Source: Anastatus disparis (Eukaryota > Arthropoda > Insecta > Hymenoptera > Eupelmidae). Taken from it: a stretch of DNA of 64,000 bases. The DNA is taken from positions 459,501 to 523,500 of the forward strand of contig JAFFSR010000084.1 in assembly GCA_017163975.1 (NCBI GenBank). Reading direction: 5' to 3'. Shown one piece after another: positions 30,291-43,340 of this stretch. The notes below the pieces were generated by a model. It saw nothing but the letters and a program-made list of their open reading frames with translations. It did not search any database and was not told where the DNA came from. Both the position numbers and the translations under genes were made by a program. Numbering within the stretch: the first letter of the stretch is position 1; the number at the start of each line of letters is the position of its first letter.

Positions 30291-32200
30291 TTTCAAATTT
30301 TTCGTTCGAACACAGCTATGAGAATATTCAAATAGACAAATTCGTAAAAGTTATAAATAAAGCCCCAGCTTCATTTATTTATAACAAATAACACGCTTTC
30401 TTTCAAAGCGTTATAAAAAATATTGCAATTCAATTTTCTCATTTGCTCTTAACAAAATATGGAGATTTAAACCTACATGAAGAGTTTAAGACCCTATGCA
30501 ACTCAATATGTTCAGCCAAAAAAAATTATAGTAATAAACATTATGCGTGTTGGGATGAATAATAGAGAATATCTCAGCAACAAATTAACCTATTTGCTGT
30601 TACAATCTCTCTTTCTGTTCGAGTTTATGAAGGCTTCCTTTTGAAAGTTTAAAAATATTTTAAAATTATTTTTGCAATAAATAATTAATATCCAAAAAAT
30701 GGCTATTTTTGATGGTTTTTTTTGGCTTTTTTGCAATAAGTAATTGACGAAAATAATCGCGGCAGTACTCAAATTGTAGGTTTTTTTGATTTTCTAATAC
30801 TTTTATTAAATAATTTTTTTCACTATAATGCATAGGATGCTTCAGAGAATTAAAAAAGCCGTTTTGGCTAACTTTGCAGCCTCCTGAGGCATTTTCTACC
30901 GTTTTTTTTTGGTTACATTTTATATAAGATATGTTTTTTATCGCCCTTAACAACTCTATATAGGTTTCATTAAACCCTTAATTAATGTCTAAATGAGCCT
31001 TTTTTTTACTCTATTGATTGGACTGTTAACGCTCCTTTAATAATTTAGATTAAGAATTCTCAATTTATTTCAGAGATTTTTTCCAAATTAATTCTTTAAA
31101 CATGGACAATTAAATCATGCTCTAAATATTTTTAATTCTTTATTTTAACATCTTTAAATTATGTAAAATAAAATTAAAAAAAAATATTTATAATTTATTA
31201 AATATTATATTTTTCGAAAACTTGCGCAATTAGTTGCGCAAAAAGTTTCGTCACTTTTGGCTCGATGAAGCAACACGAAAAGTGATATAAAAAGTGACGC
31301 AAATAATGACACAATAAGTGACGCAAAATATTGCATCATAAGTTTCATGATCATTTTCAGGAGGGTACGCTTCTTCCGCTTAATTTAAGAGAAATTGAAT
31401 TTGCGGGAGAAAAGTACATTTCTTTCGCTTATATTTAGTGTGATTGATTTTGGCAGGCGTAAAGTACTATTCGCAATTTTGATTTGCAAGAAAAAAGTAC
31501 GCTTTTCCCGCTTATTTTTAGAGTAATTAAGGTTGGCGGGCGTAGAGAGCTTTTCACCCTCTGAATTAGTGGGATAAAGCAAAATCATTCACAAGTATAA
31601 ATCTGTTTGGAATTCCATGATGGATTTCCAAAAAATTGCAATTTCGCTTCTTAAACGGGGGTATCGTAGTATTCTATATTCTATTATTACAATACTACAG
31701 TAATGATCATAATTAAATATGATAAAGAATTACGATCAATAGTAATTATTGATCGTAACTTTATGATAATGATTATAATAAATTGTATAAAAAAATTATG
31801 TATTTAAAATATTTATTATAGTACGCTATAATGAATCATTATAATACTGCAGTAATAATTATAATCATATCAGATATTCCTATGCGATCATGATCATTAT
31901 CTTATATCATTGATCATAGTCAATGATTATAATACTGCGAAATAATTATAATTTTACTATAATCATTGCTATAATCAGATTATAATTTATTATAATATAA
32001 TTATAATTGAACATAGTATAATATTATAATTTCAATTATAATATTTTTTCTAAGGGATTAACTTCAGGTATTATCTCATATTAGGCGTATTTGAATAATT
32101 ATGATACTATTTTGAATTTAGAAGGCATCCTGTGTTATTATTAGTGATCATTTTTTTGTTTCAATTTGTATTCTATTAAAAATTACTAAAATTTGAAATT
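30291..32200. other. Intergenic AT-rich region
   Basis: No supported gene. At 31230-31345 a cluster of short imperfect repeats around AAGTGACGCAAA is visible. At about 31660-32050 the sequence is degenerate ATTATAAT/GATCAT repeats rich in small hairpins. The small ORFs here are low complexity. Confidence 0.6.
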
Positions 32201-32213
32201 TGTCTGATTTTAG

Positions 32214-32723
32214 ATCATTTTAAAACATGGCTCGAAGAAGTATATTTTCCGAATGTTGGTTTATCAAGTGTACTTTTGGTAGACTTATGGACTGGGTACC
32301 TTCCTTCACCCGTAGAGGAAGTAAAACCTATTAATGAGAAAATAACTTTAAAAATAATTTCAAAAGGAGCTACAGGCAAAATACAACCACTAGATATTTT
32401 TGGATTTAGGGTTTGGAAAAATTATGTAAGACACTTTTCGGACAGCGTCATATTGATGGATGAAGATTGAATCTTCATTTTAGAAACAATATCATCAAAT
32501 TTCAATCTTTAATGCACAATCAACTATCTTCTATGAGATACATGTTCATCTTGAGAATTTTGAAAATCCAGTATATTTTGCTTTTAAATCACAATCTAAT
32601 ATACTTTGTGAAATTGCAGGGTGCTCTAATGTCGCAATTGTTCGATGTTCATGGTGTAATAAATCTTTATGTTTAAAACACTTTTTTGATAATCATCATT
32701 ATTGTTCTACTTATGATCCTTGA
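32214..32723 (+). pseudogene. pogo/Tigger-like transposase remnant (C-terminal part)
   Basis: After an acceptor-like GTCTGATTTTAG, the frame reads a DDE-type segment: VYFPNVGLSS, LLVDLWTGY (catalytic Asp context), and GATGKIQPLDIFGFRVWKNYV (second Asp context). A stop at 32468 and a frame change lead into NLHFRNNIIKFQSL. Another change leads to a C-terminal Cys/His cluster (CEIAGC, CSWC, CLKHFF, HHYC) ending at 32721-32723. The order matches a pogo-type transposase-derived protein with a terminal zinc-binding module. With one stop and two frame changes it is dead. Whether the parent was an active transposon or a domesticated gene is unknown. Confidence 0.6.
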
Positions 32724-34737
32724 TAACAATTAAGAAAATTATGCAATTTTCAATTACCGATGTATTACACATAAATTACATGTTCTAAATAATTGTAATA
32801 TTATAAGTTTGTAGAATGTATTCAAAATAAAATTGATTACACAAGAGTCAAAAATTTAAATTTATTTCAAACCTGTAATAATTCATTGTAAAATGAAATG
32901 ATTTACATCGATATTCAATGTTGTTTCATAAAAAATTAAAAAATTATACAATAAATGTGTAAATCTGCAAATAAATTAAAAAAATTTTTAAATAATTCAA
33001 GAATATAATTTTTCATTAAAGGATAAAATAAAAAATAACCCCAAAGGTAAAACAATCAAGAAAAAAAATTTTTTTTATGTAAATCTCGAAACACGTCAAC
33101 TTTAATTTTTCATTTTCTTGATGATAGTGCAATTTTTAACCAAATCTAGCCGATTTGATCAATTTTATATTGAAAAAATAGCAAAAAATTGCACATTCAC
33201 CCCTAAAAAAAATATGTGTTGACATCCTACGAGGTAAAAGTTATGCTTATAGTAGCGCCTTTTTGTAATGAAGAATTTGGCGTTAGTTTTATTTAAAAAC
33301 TCCAAATAATTTTAGAGGTATTAGAAGAAACTTGTTTTTGGGGGCAAACTTCAGGGGTGATTTTCACTCCTTCAAGTCGACGAGTTAGCACGTAAGAAAA
33401 ACATGTTTAATATCTTCTTGAGTACTACAACAAATCACAAAATGATCAAAATCAGTGAGGTACACTGGGGACCCTTCCTTGTAAGCACCGTTTTTTTCAA
33501 TGCCAACATCACGAAAAAGAGTCTTTGTTTTGTACTCTTTTTTTCATGTGCGCACATTCTTAAATCGTAAACTACATATCTTATGTAATCTGTTACATAG
33601 CAAATTATCAAAACAACAATAATAAATAATAATAAATATTACAATAAACAATAGTATATGTAAAATTGTGGAATAATTTAATTCATTTTTCTAATAAAAT
33701 AAATAATGAATATAGTCTATAATTTTTCATATTTTTATTATTTTTAAACCTTTGACTAATAAAAATTTAAAATGATAATTGACTAATAATGAAATTAATA
33801 TTTTCATTAAGTTATTTAAAACTTATTAATTTAAAATCATGAGTATAAAAATGAGAATTTATTATATTTGTTCTTTAATTATGTATTGCATTTATAAAAG
33901 AGATGTCATATCTAGCAAGAGATCACATTTCTCCGTCCTTTTCTAATCAAAGAATACATTTTTTGAAAAAACTGATAACTTCATCGGAAAATGAACAGAA
34001 GGCTACATCTCATATCGAAAAAAGCAAAATTTTCTTTAAATAGGAAAAATTAATACTATTGTTCCATTTTCAAGAAAACCTTGAAGAAGCAAATGGTTTA
34101 CCCTAATAAAATTAAATCTTTCTCATCAATTCAAATATTGTATTTTTTAATACGAGATGCAGCTTTCTCTTTATTTTTTGCTAATATCTTTAGTTTTTGT
34201 AAATAAATCAATTCTTTGATTAAAATAGGACAGATTTACTCAATCTGCCCTTAAATGCTATTTGCGATACTCGCATTTGGTGTTAAGGTTCAGCACAATA
34301 GCATGTAAGACGTTGAATTTACGGTGTCGAGACGCGAGTTTCAATACGTGCAAATCATTTTTCACGGTAACATTGAAAATATAAAATTTGCACGTGCGGA
34401 GACCGAAAATACGAGTGCCAACTGAATCTTTTGCGTATCGACATCGCGTTTTATTAGACTTGTCATTTTAGGGATATTTTTTTACGGTAAAAAGGTTTTT
34501 CTGTGTAACATAACTTGAAATGATGAGATAAAAAATTTGTATATTTTTAAACATTCATTCGTCTATCTTACATGAAAAGTGCTCAATCTTATGTAATTTT
34601 ATCTACAAAATAAGAACTTAACTTGATATTAATTTTTAATATTTTTTAAACAAATCAGAAACTTGAAAAATTGTAAAAAATTGAAAAAAAGTTAAATAAT
34701 TTTAAAAATATCATCATTTCAATCGTTAATGTCTATA
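32724..34737. other. AT-rich intergenic region
   Basis: No gene supported. The 34250-34460 stretch is richer in G+C, with several CG-containing words and a CGTGCAAAT/ATTTGCACG inverted pair (34356 and 34388); it may be an old element end. The rest shows no repeat that I can define. Confidence 0.5.
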
Positions 34738-34883
34738 ATAAACTAAATGAGAAATTTGTACTTTTTATTGATTTTTTATGAACATTATTAATATAAATTA
34801 AGGAAGTTCTAGAACTTCCTTAATTTATATTAATAATGTTCATAAAAAATCAATAAAAAGTACAAATTTCTCATTTAGTTTAT
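34738..34883. repeat. Perfect 146-bp palindrome with no spacer
   Basis: Bases 34738-34810 are exactly complementary, in reverse, to 34811-34883, with the centre at TTCT/AGAA. All 73 pairs match by eye. The flanking bases (34737 and 34884) do not pair. Confidence 0.95.
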
Positions 34884-35014
34884 ACGAAGCTTCGTATGAA
34901 AGTGAAAAATTTATTTGGAAATTAGGAGTTTTCAACAGATAATATAAAAGAAGAAATATGATGTAAAAAATAAATAAATTTATTATTATGTCTAGTCAAA
35001 AAAGAAAACATACT

Positions 35015-36081
35015 TACACTACCGCTCATACGAAGTTGCCCACCATGATCAGTTGAGGTAAAATATAGAAAGTTTGACTGTTCCGTTGGAAAGCATATAA
35101 AAAAATTTTAAAAAGTTAGGTTCAAAAGGTTTTTTAGCGCTCTTTCAAATGCTGATGGTTTGATTTAAGAATATCTATTTTTCAACTATATTTATAGAGC
35201 TAAAAGAAAGAAAAAATTTCAAAAATTTTTTGCCCATGTTTAACGGGCGAATTCTAGCAAAATTATTCTACGTTAACGTTATATCTCTCAAATTAAAGGT
35301 TTTTTAGCCCTCTTTCAAACGCTGTTTGGTTTTTTATGTTATGACTAATCGTTAAGAAGTTATAACGATTTTTCTGACAAAATTAGTTTTTTTTTTCAGC
35401 TTGCTATATCTCGTAAGCATTACCCCCTATTAAAAAATGTCAAACAAAAAAATGTTCGTTTTCAAGTGAAGAATATGTATATAGAATTTCATAGCTCGCG
35501 ATGAATATTTTTTTTTACATTCGGAATATTTGTCAATTTTTTATTAAAATCTAAAATTATAACAGGGTGAAAAAGTGTAAAAAAAAAATTTTCTTCGCGA
35601 GCTATAAAATTTTATATATTTATTCTTTAACTAAAAGCGAATATTTTTTTCTTTGACATTTTTAATACGGTGTAATTTTTACGAGATATGACAAGCTGAA
35701 AAAAAGCTAATTTTTTCAGAAAAATCGTTATAACTTTTTAACGGTTTGTCATAGCATAAAAAACCAAACGGTGTTTGAAAGAGGGCTAAAAAACCTTTAA
35801 TTTGAGAGATATAACGTTAACGTAGAATAATTTAGCTAGAATTGGCCCAGTGTTAAACATGGGCAAAAAATTTTTGAAATTTTTTCTTTCTTTTAGCTCT
35901 ATAAATATAGTTGAAAAATAGATATTCTTAAATCAAACCATCAGCATTTGAAAGAGCGCTAAAAAACCTTTTGAACCTAACTTTTCAAAATTTTTTTATA
36001 TGCTTTCCAACGGAACAGTCAAACTTTCTATATTTTACCTCAACTGATCATGGTGGGCAACTTCGTGTGAGCGGGAGTGTA
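35015..36081. mobile_element. Foldback element of about 1.07 kb
   Basis: Ends TACACTACCGCTC (left) and GAGCGGGAGTGTA (right) open arms of roughly 480 bp each that are reverse complements with few differences. The loop is about 90 bp near 35505-35600. There is no ORF. No clear target duplication, so the exact ends are uncertain by a base or two. It fits a non-autonomous foldback or MITE-type element. Confidence 0.8.
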
Positions 36082-37735
36082 TATAATTTAACATAACTTT
36101 TAATCAGGCTAGATCAAATCATTGCTTTCATTTTCGCAATATTCATTTTCAAATTTTATATTGTTTCCATTTGAAATTATTATTTCTTCAAATAACAGAA
36201 TTATTATGTAAAAAATAAAGTGACCATCGTATGCTTAAGGATTTACTTTAGATTCACTAAGATATAGTTAAAATTATGTGTTTCGAAAATGAATAAAAAT
36301 AAAAGACTCAACTAAAGCTTGATCATAATGGAACTTTGACTTTGGCAAAAGTCAATGATTTCAATTCGTATTATACAAATCTTTCTTTATTATAAATTTT
36401 AAACATTTTATATTAAAATATAAGCATTGTCTTGGACGATAATAGTCATAATATAAATTAGCCTGTGCTAAAAGAATAAACATCACATCAGCAAACATTA
36501 CAACAAAATTCAACGTCATTTTAATTGAAAATATAAGTATGAAAATATTAGCAATATTATCAATATCATTGTACATTTTTATATTATTATTAAAATTTTA
36601 TATCAATATTATTATTTATAAAAGTAAGTTTAAATATATTATTGAAAACTTAAAATTGACCTTACATATTAAATATTATTATTAAAATATCAATTTATTA
36701 GCATTGTTAAAATTAGCGAGAGGTGACCTGAATGAAATAAACGAAATTAATCAGTAATAAATAATTTATTATAAAATACACAAAAGTATAATACAACTTG
36801 ACTGTCTAACAGTCATCCACAGAATGAACAAACGCATCTTGCGTTCATCAAACATAACCCTGTCACGTCTAGGGCCTAATTATCTAGACTGTTTGACGGT
36901 TTTATAGCGCCGATGGTTCGTTTGCGTCGCGTTGTTGTATGACGCTATAGGCATGCTTAGATTTTTTTTATTAAAGAGTTTTACGCGGTTCTTAGAGGGA
37001 TTTATTAATTTTTGTTTTAAATTGTTTTAAACCTCTCGCACCGTCTGGTTGCCCACATAAGTTGTGCAGCCTAGTGCTCTGTCATGTCCCGAACGGAACA
37101 CGAATCGAGGTAATTGATTTTTTTAGAAGTGTAGATTATTTTTAAAAATTAAAAAAAATAAATGTTTAACTATAAATATTCAACTAGATTGAATATTAAT
37201 TTATAAATAAAAATCACTTGAAATAGAAAAATAAAATCGTAAAAATAAATAAATAATAATAAAATGACGAATAAAAACACAATCAAGAAAAATGAATAAA
37301 ATAAGAATTTAGAAATCACAAAATAGAAAATAAAAGTAAAAATTAGATTTAAAATAAATTAGAATTAATAACTTAGAAATCAAAATAAAATCAAATAAAG
37401 AAAATTTTAATTTAAAAATCTAAAGAAAATAATATTAATTTTAACAAAAGAAAATATTAAATCAAAAGATGGTAGGTAATAATTAAAAAAAAAAATTTTT
37501 AAACAAATTTAAATTGAATTTGAAAATTTATTAAAAATAAAAAGAACTTACTATTCCCTTTTCGGAAGCAGAAAGAGAGATGGTGATCCAGAACAGTCCA
37601 ACCGCAAGCAAAAGGAAAAAATAGATTTAAGTCCTCGTGTAAATGATTGCAATGTAAAACTCAGTGTAGAAATTCAGAGATCCTTGTAATTGAAAAGAAA
37701 TTTAGTAGATTTAAAATTCTGTGCCTTTGAAGTAG
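36082..37735. other. Intergenic region with a GC-richer island
   Basis: Mostly A/T-rich. The stretch 36790-37115 has more G+C and short inverted words (for example TATAGCGCC near 36902 and GACGCTATA near 36940). It could be a remnant LTR or leader, but no partner repeat is in the window. The 71-codon minus-strand ORF at 36361 is not supported. Confidence 0.4.
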
Positions 37736-37870
37736 TTGACCCTTGAGGGATGCGTGGTGAAAAAACAGTGAGCTTGACCAAATTGACCCTTGAGGGATGA
37801 GACGTGGAAAAACAGTGAGCTTGAGGAGCTGGGTATAAAAACCACAACCCCGAGCCGCTATCCAAAGGCG
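37736..37870 (+). promoter_or_regulatory. Duplicated motif and TATA box, promoter-like
   Basis: TTGACCCTTGAGGGATG followed by a CAGTGAGCTTGA segment occurs twice (near 37736 and 37785). Just downstream, GGGTATAAAAACC (TATA near 37834) and a GC-richer CCCCGAGCCGC resemble the LTR promoter of element 2 in layout. No gene follows within 1 kb, so this may be a solo LTR promoter. Tentative. Confidence 0.35.
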
Positions 37871-40346
37871 AACTGAATTTTCCTTCCCTTGTCCGGCTTT
37901 TTAAGGGTTTTGAAAAAGCTGTCCCGCACTTTTCGAAATTTCTTCCCTCTCTCCTTGAAGAAAATTTAAAAATTGTCGTGGGAGGACTCAGAGTATTCTT
38001 ATCCTTCTCTAATTTTTGCCAGCGGAGGACCAGAAAACTTAAGGACTGGAAAATTCCCTAGAGTGTTTTGGAAATTTAGTTTACCTCTCTCTCTTTTTCC
38101 TTTGGGAATCCTAATACATTGAAAAAATAATATTATTATTAATATTACGCAAAAAGAACTTGTTTTTCGCTCGCTATTTTGATTTAACATAAAAGGAAAA
38201 AAAATATATATATATATATAATGATTGGTCCTTCTTACAACTTATTCATTTATTTAAAAAAAAGAAAAATTATTTATTACAAAAAGATGAAATCTTAATC
38301 ATGATTTAAAGTTATCAGAAGTACCATTCATTATTTGACATTAAAAATACATGTTTTATACGCTAGTTTAAATCTTATATGATAATAGAAGAAAAAAAAT
38401 ATTAATTAAAATAACGTACGAATTTTTTTAAGAGAATGACGAACCATTTAAAAAAAGAAAAGAGAATAAAATTTGAAATAGTGAATTTAATTGATTTTAT
38501 TTTATTCAAATAATTTGTCATTCCATTAAACTAAGTTATTATTAAGAAAACAATTAATAATAATCTAAGTAATAGTAAAACATAAAAATACTAAATATTA
38601 ATAAGAAGATCCTAATATTAGATAATAATATAAAATATAAAAAATGTTATAAAATAATAAAAAGTATATAATTACTAACAAAAATATTAAAATAAACGCA
38701 AAATGTAAAATATAGAAATTTTAGTATAAGCTAAAATATTAATTGCTAAAATATAAGAAAAATAATATGCGAATATAAAAATTTAAAAAATAAGAAATAT
38801 TAAAATACAAAAAAAATGAAAATGTAAAATATGAAATAATGTAAGAATAATAAAAATACTAAATAATACATAAAAAATATTTAATAATGCTGATGCGCAG
38901 GTATTGGCGACATTCGTCTAGCCAGTTTATTACTTGTTCAGACGGTTTGTTTGTTATTTTATGATACGGTTCTTAATCTGTCTACAGCTTCGGCAGTTTT
39001 TACGTGAGCAAAAGATAATCTGGGAAACACATGTACACGCATTTTATTATTTGGGGAAAATTTTTAAGAAACGTCTCGATGTAGTTGCACGGCTCTGTAT
39101 CTTAAGTAATAAAAAAAGGTCCTATGCAATTACTTCGGACGCTTGGGTCGGTACCTGGCATATTATCTTAATATAGATATTACTACAGGCGAATGCTTTG
39201 GAAACAACAAGATTTTTCAGTGAATCTATGTTTCGTTTCAAAAACATTTTCCTTCGTTAGACTCTAAAATTCTAAACTAATTTGTGGTTTGTTTTGACCA
39301 CAAGTCCTTAACACCTATCACTTACCCCAGGTAGTTATATCTTATGGGCGTGATATTGTAAAGGTAATTATAATACTAAGGAGGGAAAAAAAAATGTTAA
39401 TTTAAAAGCGAAAAATTTTTAAAGGAATTGGCGGGACGTTACAACCCGCCTTACAGCGGCGCTACACACTACACACACACGATTGAGCGTTTCTATATTT
39501 TTAAGGACACCGTCTAGCTTGAAAACTATTTCTTTCATTATGTAATTTAATTAGTCTCCTTCTTTTTTATAATGAAATATACATTAAAATCATCAAGAAA
39601 TTGCTCTACATAGTTTCAAATAGTGAATTTTATTCTAATAATTAAGAAATATGTATAAAAATTCAATAAAAATAAGACTTTCTTTAAATGACTTCTGGCG
39701 ATGAACTTTTCAATTTTCAGACATGCGGATGGAGATATATATTCAAATATACAAAATGAAGATAATTGTGGTGCAAAATTGTTCGAAGTCAAAAATAAGA
39801 AAATTTATAATCCATTATAACAATTATAACAATTATTTATTTAATAAAATTATATTATCACATGTTTTATCTAACAAAGTTTCAAAAAAGTATGTTCGAC
39901 CTTATCGGATTATAAATCTGCACCACAATTTTGTTGCTAATATACTATTAAAGAAAAATATAAAAATTCAACTTGATTGGAACAATATTTCATCACCAGA
40001 ACTATTTTGAATTTAAAAAAAAAAAAATAAATAATTAATTTTGAGAAAAACAACATTTTATGTAACAATTTTCAGAACACAATTTAGATGTTGAATTTAT
40101 TTATTTCAATACTGAACACGTCATTTTTCTTTTACTTGTACATTTCCTAATCTTCTTTACTTTTTCAACTCTTTCAGATTGGTTCTGAGGTCTAACAAAA
40201 ATTATAATAATCTAAAGTTGTAATATTAAATGATTAGTTTTAATCTTACTGTAAAATTTTTTCATCTTACTGTATTTTCACAACCCATATTTAATTCACT
40301 AACAGCCATAATTACAGCAATTTATAATTTATTCTTTGATTGAAAA
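37871..40346. other. Intergenic, low complexity, possible hAT scrap
   Basis: Long A/T-rich stretches, including (TA)n near 38205-38220. An 80-codon plus-strand ORF at 38934 ends SYAITSDAWVGTWH, faintly like the TxDxW segment of hAT transposases, but this is too weak to call. At 39428-39445 GGCGGGA...CCCGCC forms a small hairpin. A 95-codon ORF at 39723 is Asn/Lys/Ile-rich and unrecognised. Confidence 0.4.
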
Positions 40347-40690
40347 TTATCCTTGCTGCACTTTGACCAAATTATGTGATGAAGACTCATTAGCATTCTG
40401 CGTGCCACCTCTTATACATCTTCGAAGTAACTCTACAATGCTGAATTTTTCATATACAGGTTTGATGTATTCGATAACAAGATAATTTATTTTTGTTCTT
40501 ATCCTACTGTGACTGGGTGGCTCTTGTCCTTGTGAAACAGCTCTATGAACCAGATGAACCATCAATGTTTTGTTGACATGTACCACTGCTTTTATGTGTT
40601 TTTAACCACTCTTTGAATTCTTCGCTTTCAGGTTGCAATATCCTTTTTTTACTTTCACAAATAATGTATAAATAATATGACAATTTTTCC
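40347..40690 (-). pseudogene. Mutator-like transposase remnant, C-terminal part
   Basis: The 79-codon frame contains YIKPVYEKFSIVELLRRC and GGTQNANES, which I associate with the C-terminal region of a Mutator-like transposase family common in arthropods. Just upstream in another frame is FKEWLKTHKSSGTC followed by a DGSSGSME motif, normally found much further toward the N terminus. The middle of the protein, with the catalytic core, is therefore deleted or frame-shifted away. Family assignment is from recalled motifs and is moderate only. Confidence 0.45.
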
Positions 40691-41075
40691 CATGTATATT
40701 AATATTTATTAAGAAAGTTTTGAAATCAATCAAGCAATCGTCGAATACTTCTGTATTCAATTCATTCTTTTTAAAATAATATTAAATTCATAAAAATATT
40801 ATTACACTATCTTTTAATTTTCGAATGTAATAAAATTTCTTCAAAGCTTTTGAATATTATGTCTGCTATTTTTTGTTTTAAGTCATTATTCAAACTGATA
40901 AATACTATTTTATTATGTTATTATTACTTTTAAAAAAGTATATTTTAGGCGAGTTTAGTTATTAAACAGTATAGTATTCTTTAGAACATTTTTTCTAAAT
41001 ATTGCTTTTTTTTACTACATACATCTTATTTTTTTTTTAATTTCAGTTCTGGAGAGTACTGAAACGAATAAAGTG
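40691..41075. repeat. Spacer with a copy of a P2-arm repeat
   Basis: At about 40712-40790 a segment with AAGCAATCGTCGA...TACTTCTGTATTCAATTC recurs near 44395 and 44500 in the left arm of the second palindrome and, inverted, near 46515 and 46625. The remaining bases are A/T-rich without features. Confidence 0.65.
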
Positions 41076-42035
41076 ATTGAAGGCCCGGATGCAATAAGGG
41101 CATTTACGCTCGGAGCACGCAAAACTGAAGTCACTTGGTAATAAAAATTTCATTTTATTCAAATAAATTTCAATAAATTTGACGTTGTAAAACTCATCAT
41201 GCCGCATCTTTTTTATATTAACAGTTTTTTTATAAAATTTTTATTTTTCAAGAAAAAAATTAAAAACAAGAAAATTTTTTACATTAAATTTCAATACTTT
41301 TTTAAACTTAAATCGTTGTAATTCGAGTAAATATTAACCGATTTCGCTGAAATTTGAAATATATTTTCTAAATATCATAGCGAAACTTATGATAATTATA
41401 AAAAATGTTAATTCTCAAATTGTTAGTCGCAATTGTTTATTAATTAATACAAATTACAAATTGTGCGTTTATAATGTACTCGAGAAAAAAGAATCGAGGG
41501 AACTTTCAAGTACAAGAAACTTGTAGCGAGAAAGTTTTTGGTTTTTGTATAAAGAAGATTTGTGGAAAGTTTCAAATCGATTGATAAATAATTAAAAAAG
41601 ATATAACAACATTTACAAGTAGCGCGCATGCGGTCGAGCGCTGCAGTTTTCTTATAAGTTAGATTCTCAGTGAATATAACGTTAACTGAATGACTCTTGG
41701 TAATATTGATTTGGAAAAAGCAATAATACAAATATAACAATATGATATTTATTAAAAGTAAATAAACATATAAATAAACAAACAAATAAATAAATAAACA
41801 AAAATCTGTAATGTAATTATTTAATAATTAAATAATTACATTACAGATTTTTGTTTGATACTGATTTTATGATTGTTTTAAAGGATTTCTTTTTTATTTT
41901 GTCTGTTAAACCTTTTTTTCTTTCGCATTAGTAATATGAGTTTTCTAAAAACACAAAATGTCATATTTTTAAACAATATAATGTTGGGATTTATATTTAT
42001 AAAAATAAACATATATGCGTATGTACGTTCACTTT

Positions 42036-42267
42036 TAGGAATATTTTGCTACCAGTCTCTTGTATAAAGATTAGACTTGTAAAATTGTTCGTCACGAGGA
42101 ATGAAAATTATATTATACTTATAATGGAATCAAAAAACGGTCGGAAAAGAACGATGTATCATTTTTTGTTCTTTTTTGACCGTTTTTTGTTTCCATTATT
42201 CCCCATGGTGTACCATTTCACAAGTCTAAACGTTAAACTAAAGAAGACTGGTAGCAAAATATTCCTA
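42036..42267. mobile_element. MITE inside the left arm of P1 (TA target duplication)
   Basis: GGAATATTTTGCTACCAGTC at 42038 and its complement ending at 42265, flanked by TA on both sides, bound a 228-bp element. An inner hairpin is built from AAAAAACGGTC and its complement. Its size, ends and TA duplication fit a Tc1/mariner-type MITE. It is absent from the matching place in the right arm. Confidence 0.8.
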
Positions 42268-42311
42268 TATGTTAAGACCACAGCACTTGCCTAAATCGTA
42301 TATATATATAT

Positions 42312-43340
42312 GGGACATTTCACGCCAATTGAGAAAGCAAAAAAATAAAAATCGCTAAAACTCTGACAATATACTCTTTTTGTTACCCAAAATATGTAAA
42401 AAAATTTTCAATGATCTAGATTAAGAGGATCAAGAGCTATAGATTCTTGAAATTTAAAAATTTTTCAAAATTTTCGGAAAAGTCCCCACTTCATGATTTT
42501 TTTTCTGAAAATCCTGATGTTTTAGAGAGAAATTCATAAGAATATTTCTTGTTGTAAATGAAGAGGAGAGTTGGCATGATTTTTCACAGACCTGAATTTT
42601 GAAGTTTTCTATTGGTTCTTACATGTATTTCATGGTAATTGTAATTACTCATTGTTTGCCACTTCAGAAATTGCTTTTCGAGGGCTTATTTTCTTCTATT
42701 TTTTATGAACTTTAAAATAAATTTTGGTTCGTGTAAGCAAAAGTCACCAATGAGGAGTTATGACAGTTTGAAATATATATTTTCATGTATAATTTATTTT
42801 CAATATGAAAAATGAATCATATATGAAAATATATATTTATATTCAATATGAAAAATAAATCATACCTGATAATATAGATTTCATACTGTCATAACTCCTT
42901 ATTGGTGACTTTTGCTTACACGAACCAAAATTTATTTTAAAGTTCATAAAAAATAGAAGAAAATAAACCCTCGAAAAGCAATTTCTGAAGTGGCAAACAA
43001 TGAGTAATTACAATTACCATGTAATACATGTAAGAACCAATAGAAAACTTCAAAATTCAGGTCTGTAAAAAATCATGCCAACTCTCCTCTTCATTTACAA
43101 CCAGAAGTATTCTTATAAATTTCTCTCTAAAACATCAGGATTTTCAGAAAAAAAATCATGAAGTGGGGACTTTTCCGAAAATTTTGAAAAATTTTTAAAT
43201 TTCAAGAATCTATAGCTCTTGATCCTCTTAATCTAGATCATTGAAAATTTTTTTACATATTTTGGGTAACAGAAAGAATATATTCTCAGAGTTTCAGCGA
43301 TTTTTATTTTTTTGCTCTCTCAGTTGGCGTGAAATGTCCC
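42312..43340. mobile_element. Inner foldback of P1, bounded by (TA)n
   Basis: GGGACATTTCACGCCAA at the left and its complement at the right (to GAAATGTCCC) open arms of about 500 bp around a short centre near 42825. Short (TA)n runs flank both ends. The terminal word GAAATGTCCCATATATAT also recurs in the minisatellite at 50.5-51.7 kb. Confidence 0.8.

Noticed and set aside
38934..39176. hAT transposase fragment
   Set aside because: Only a few residues (SDAWV) resemble the family, with no other motif nearby.
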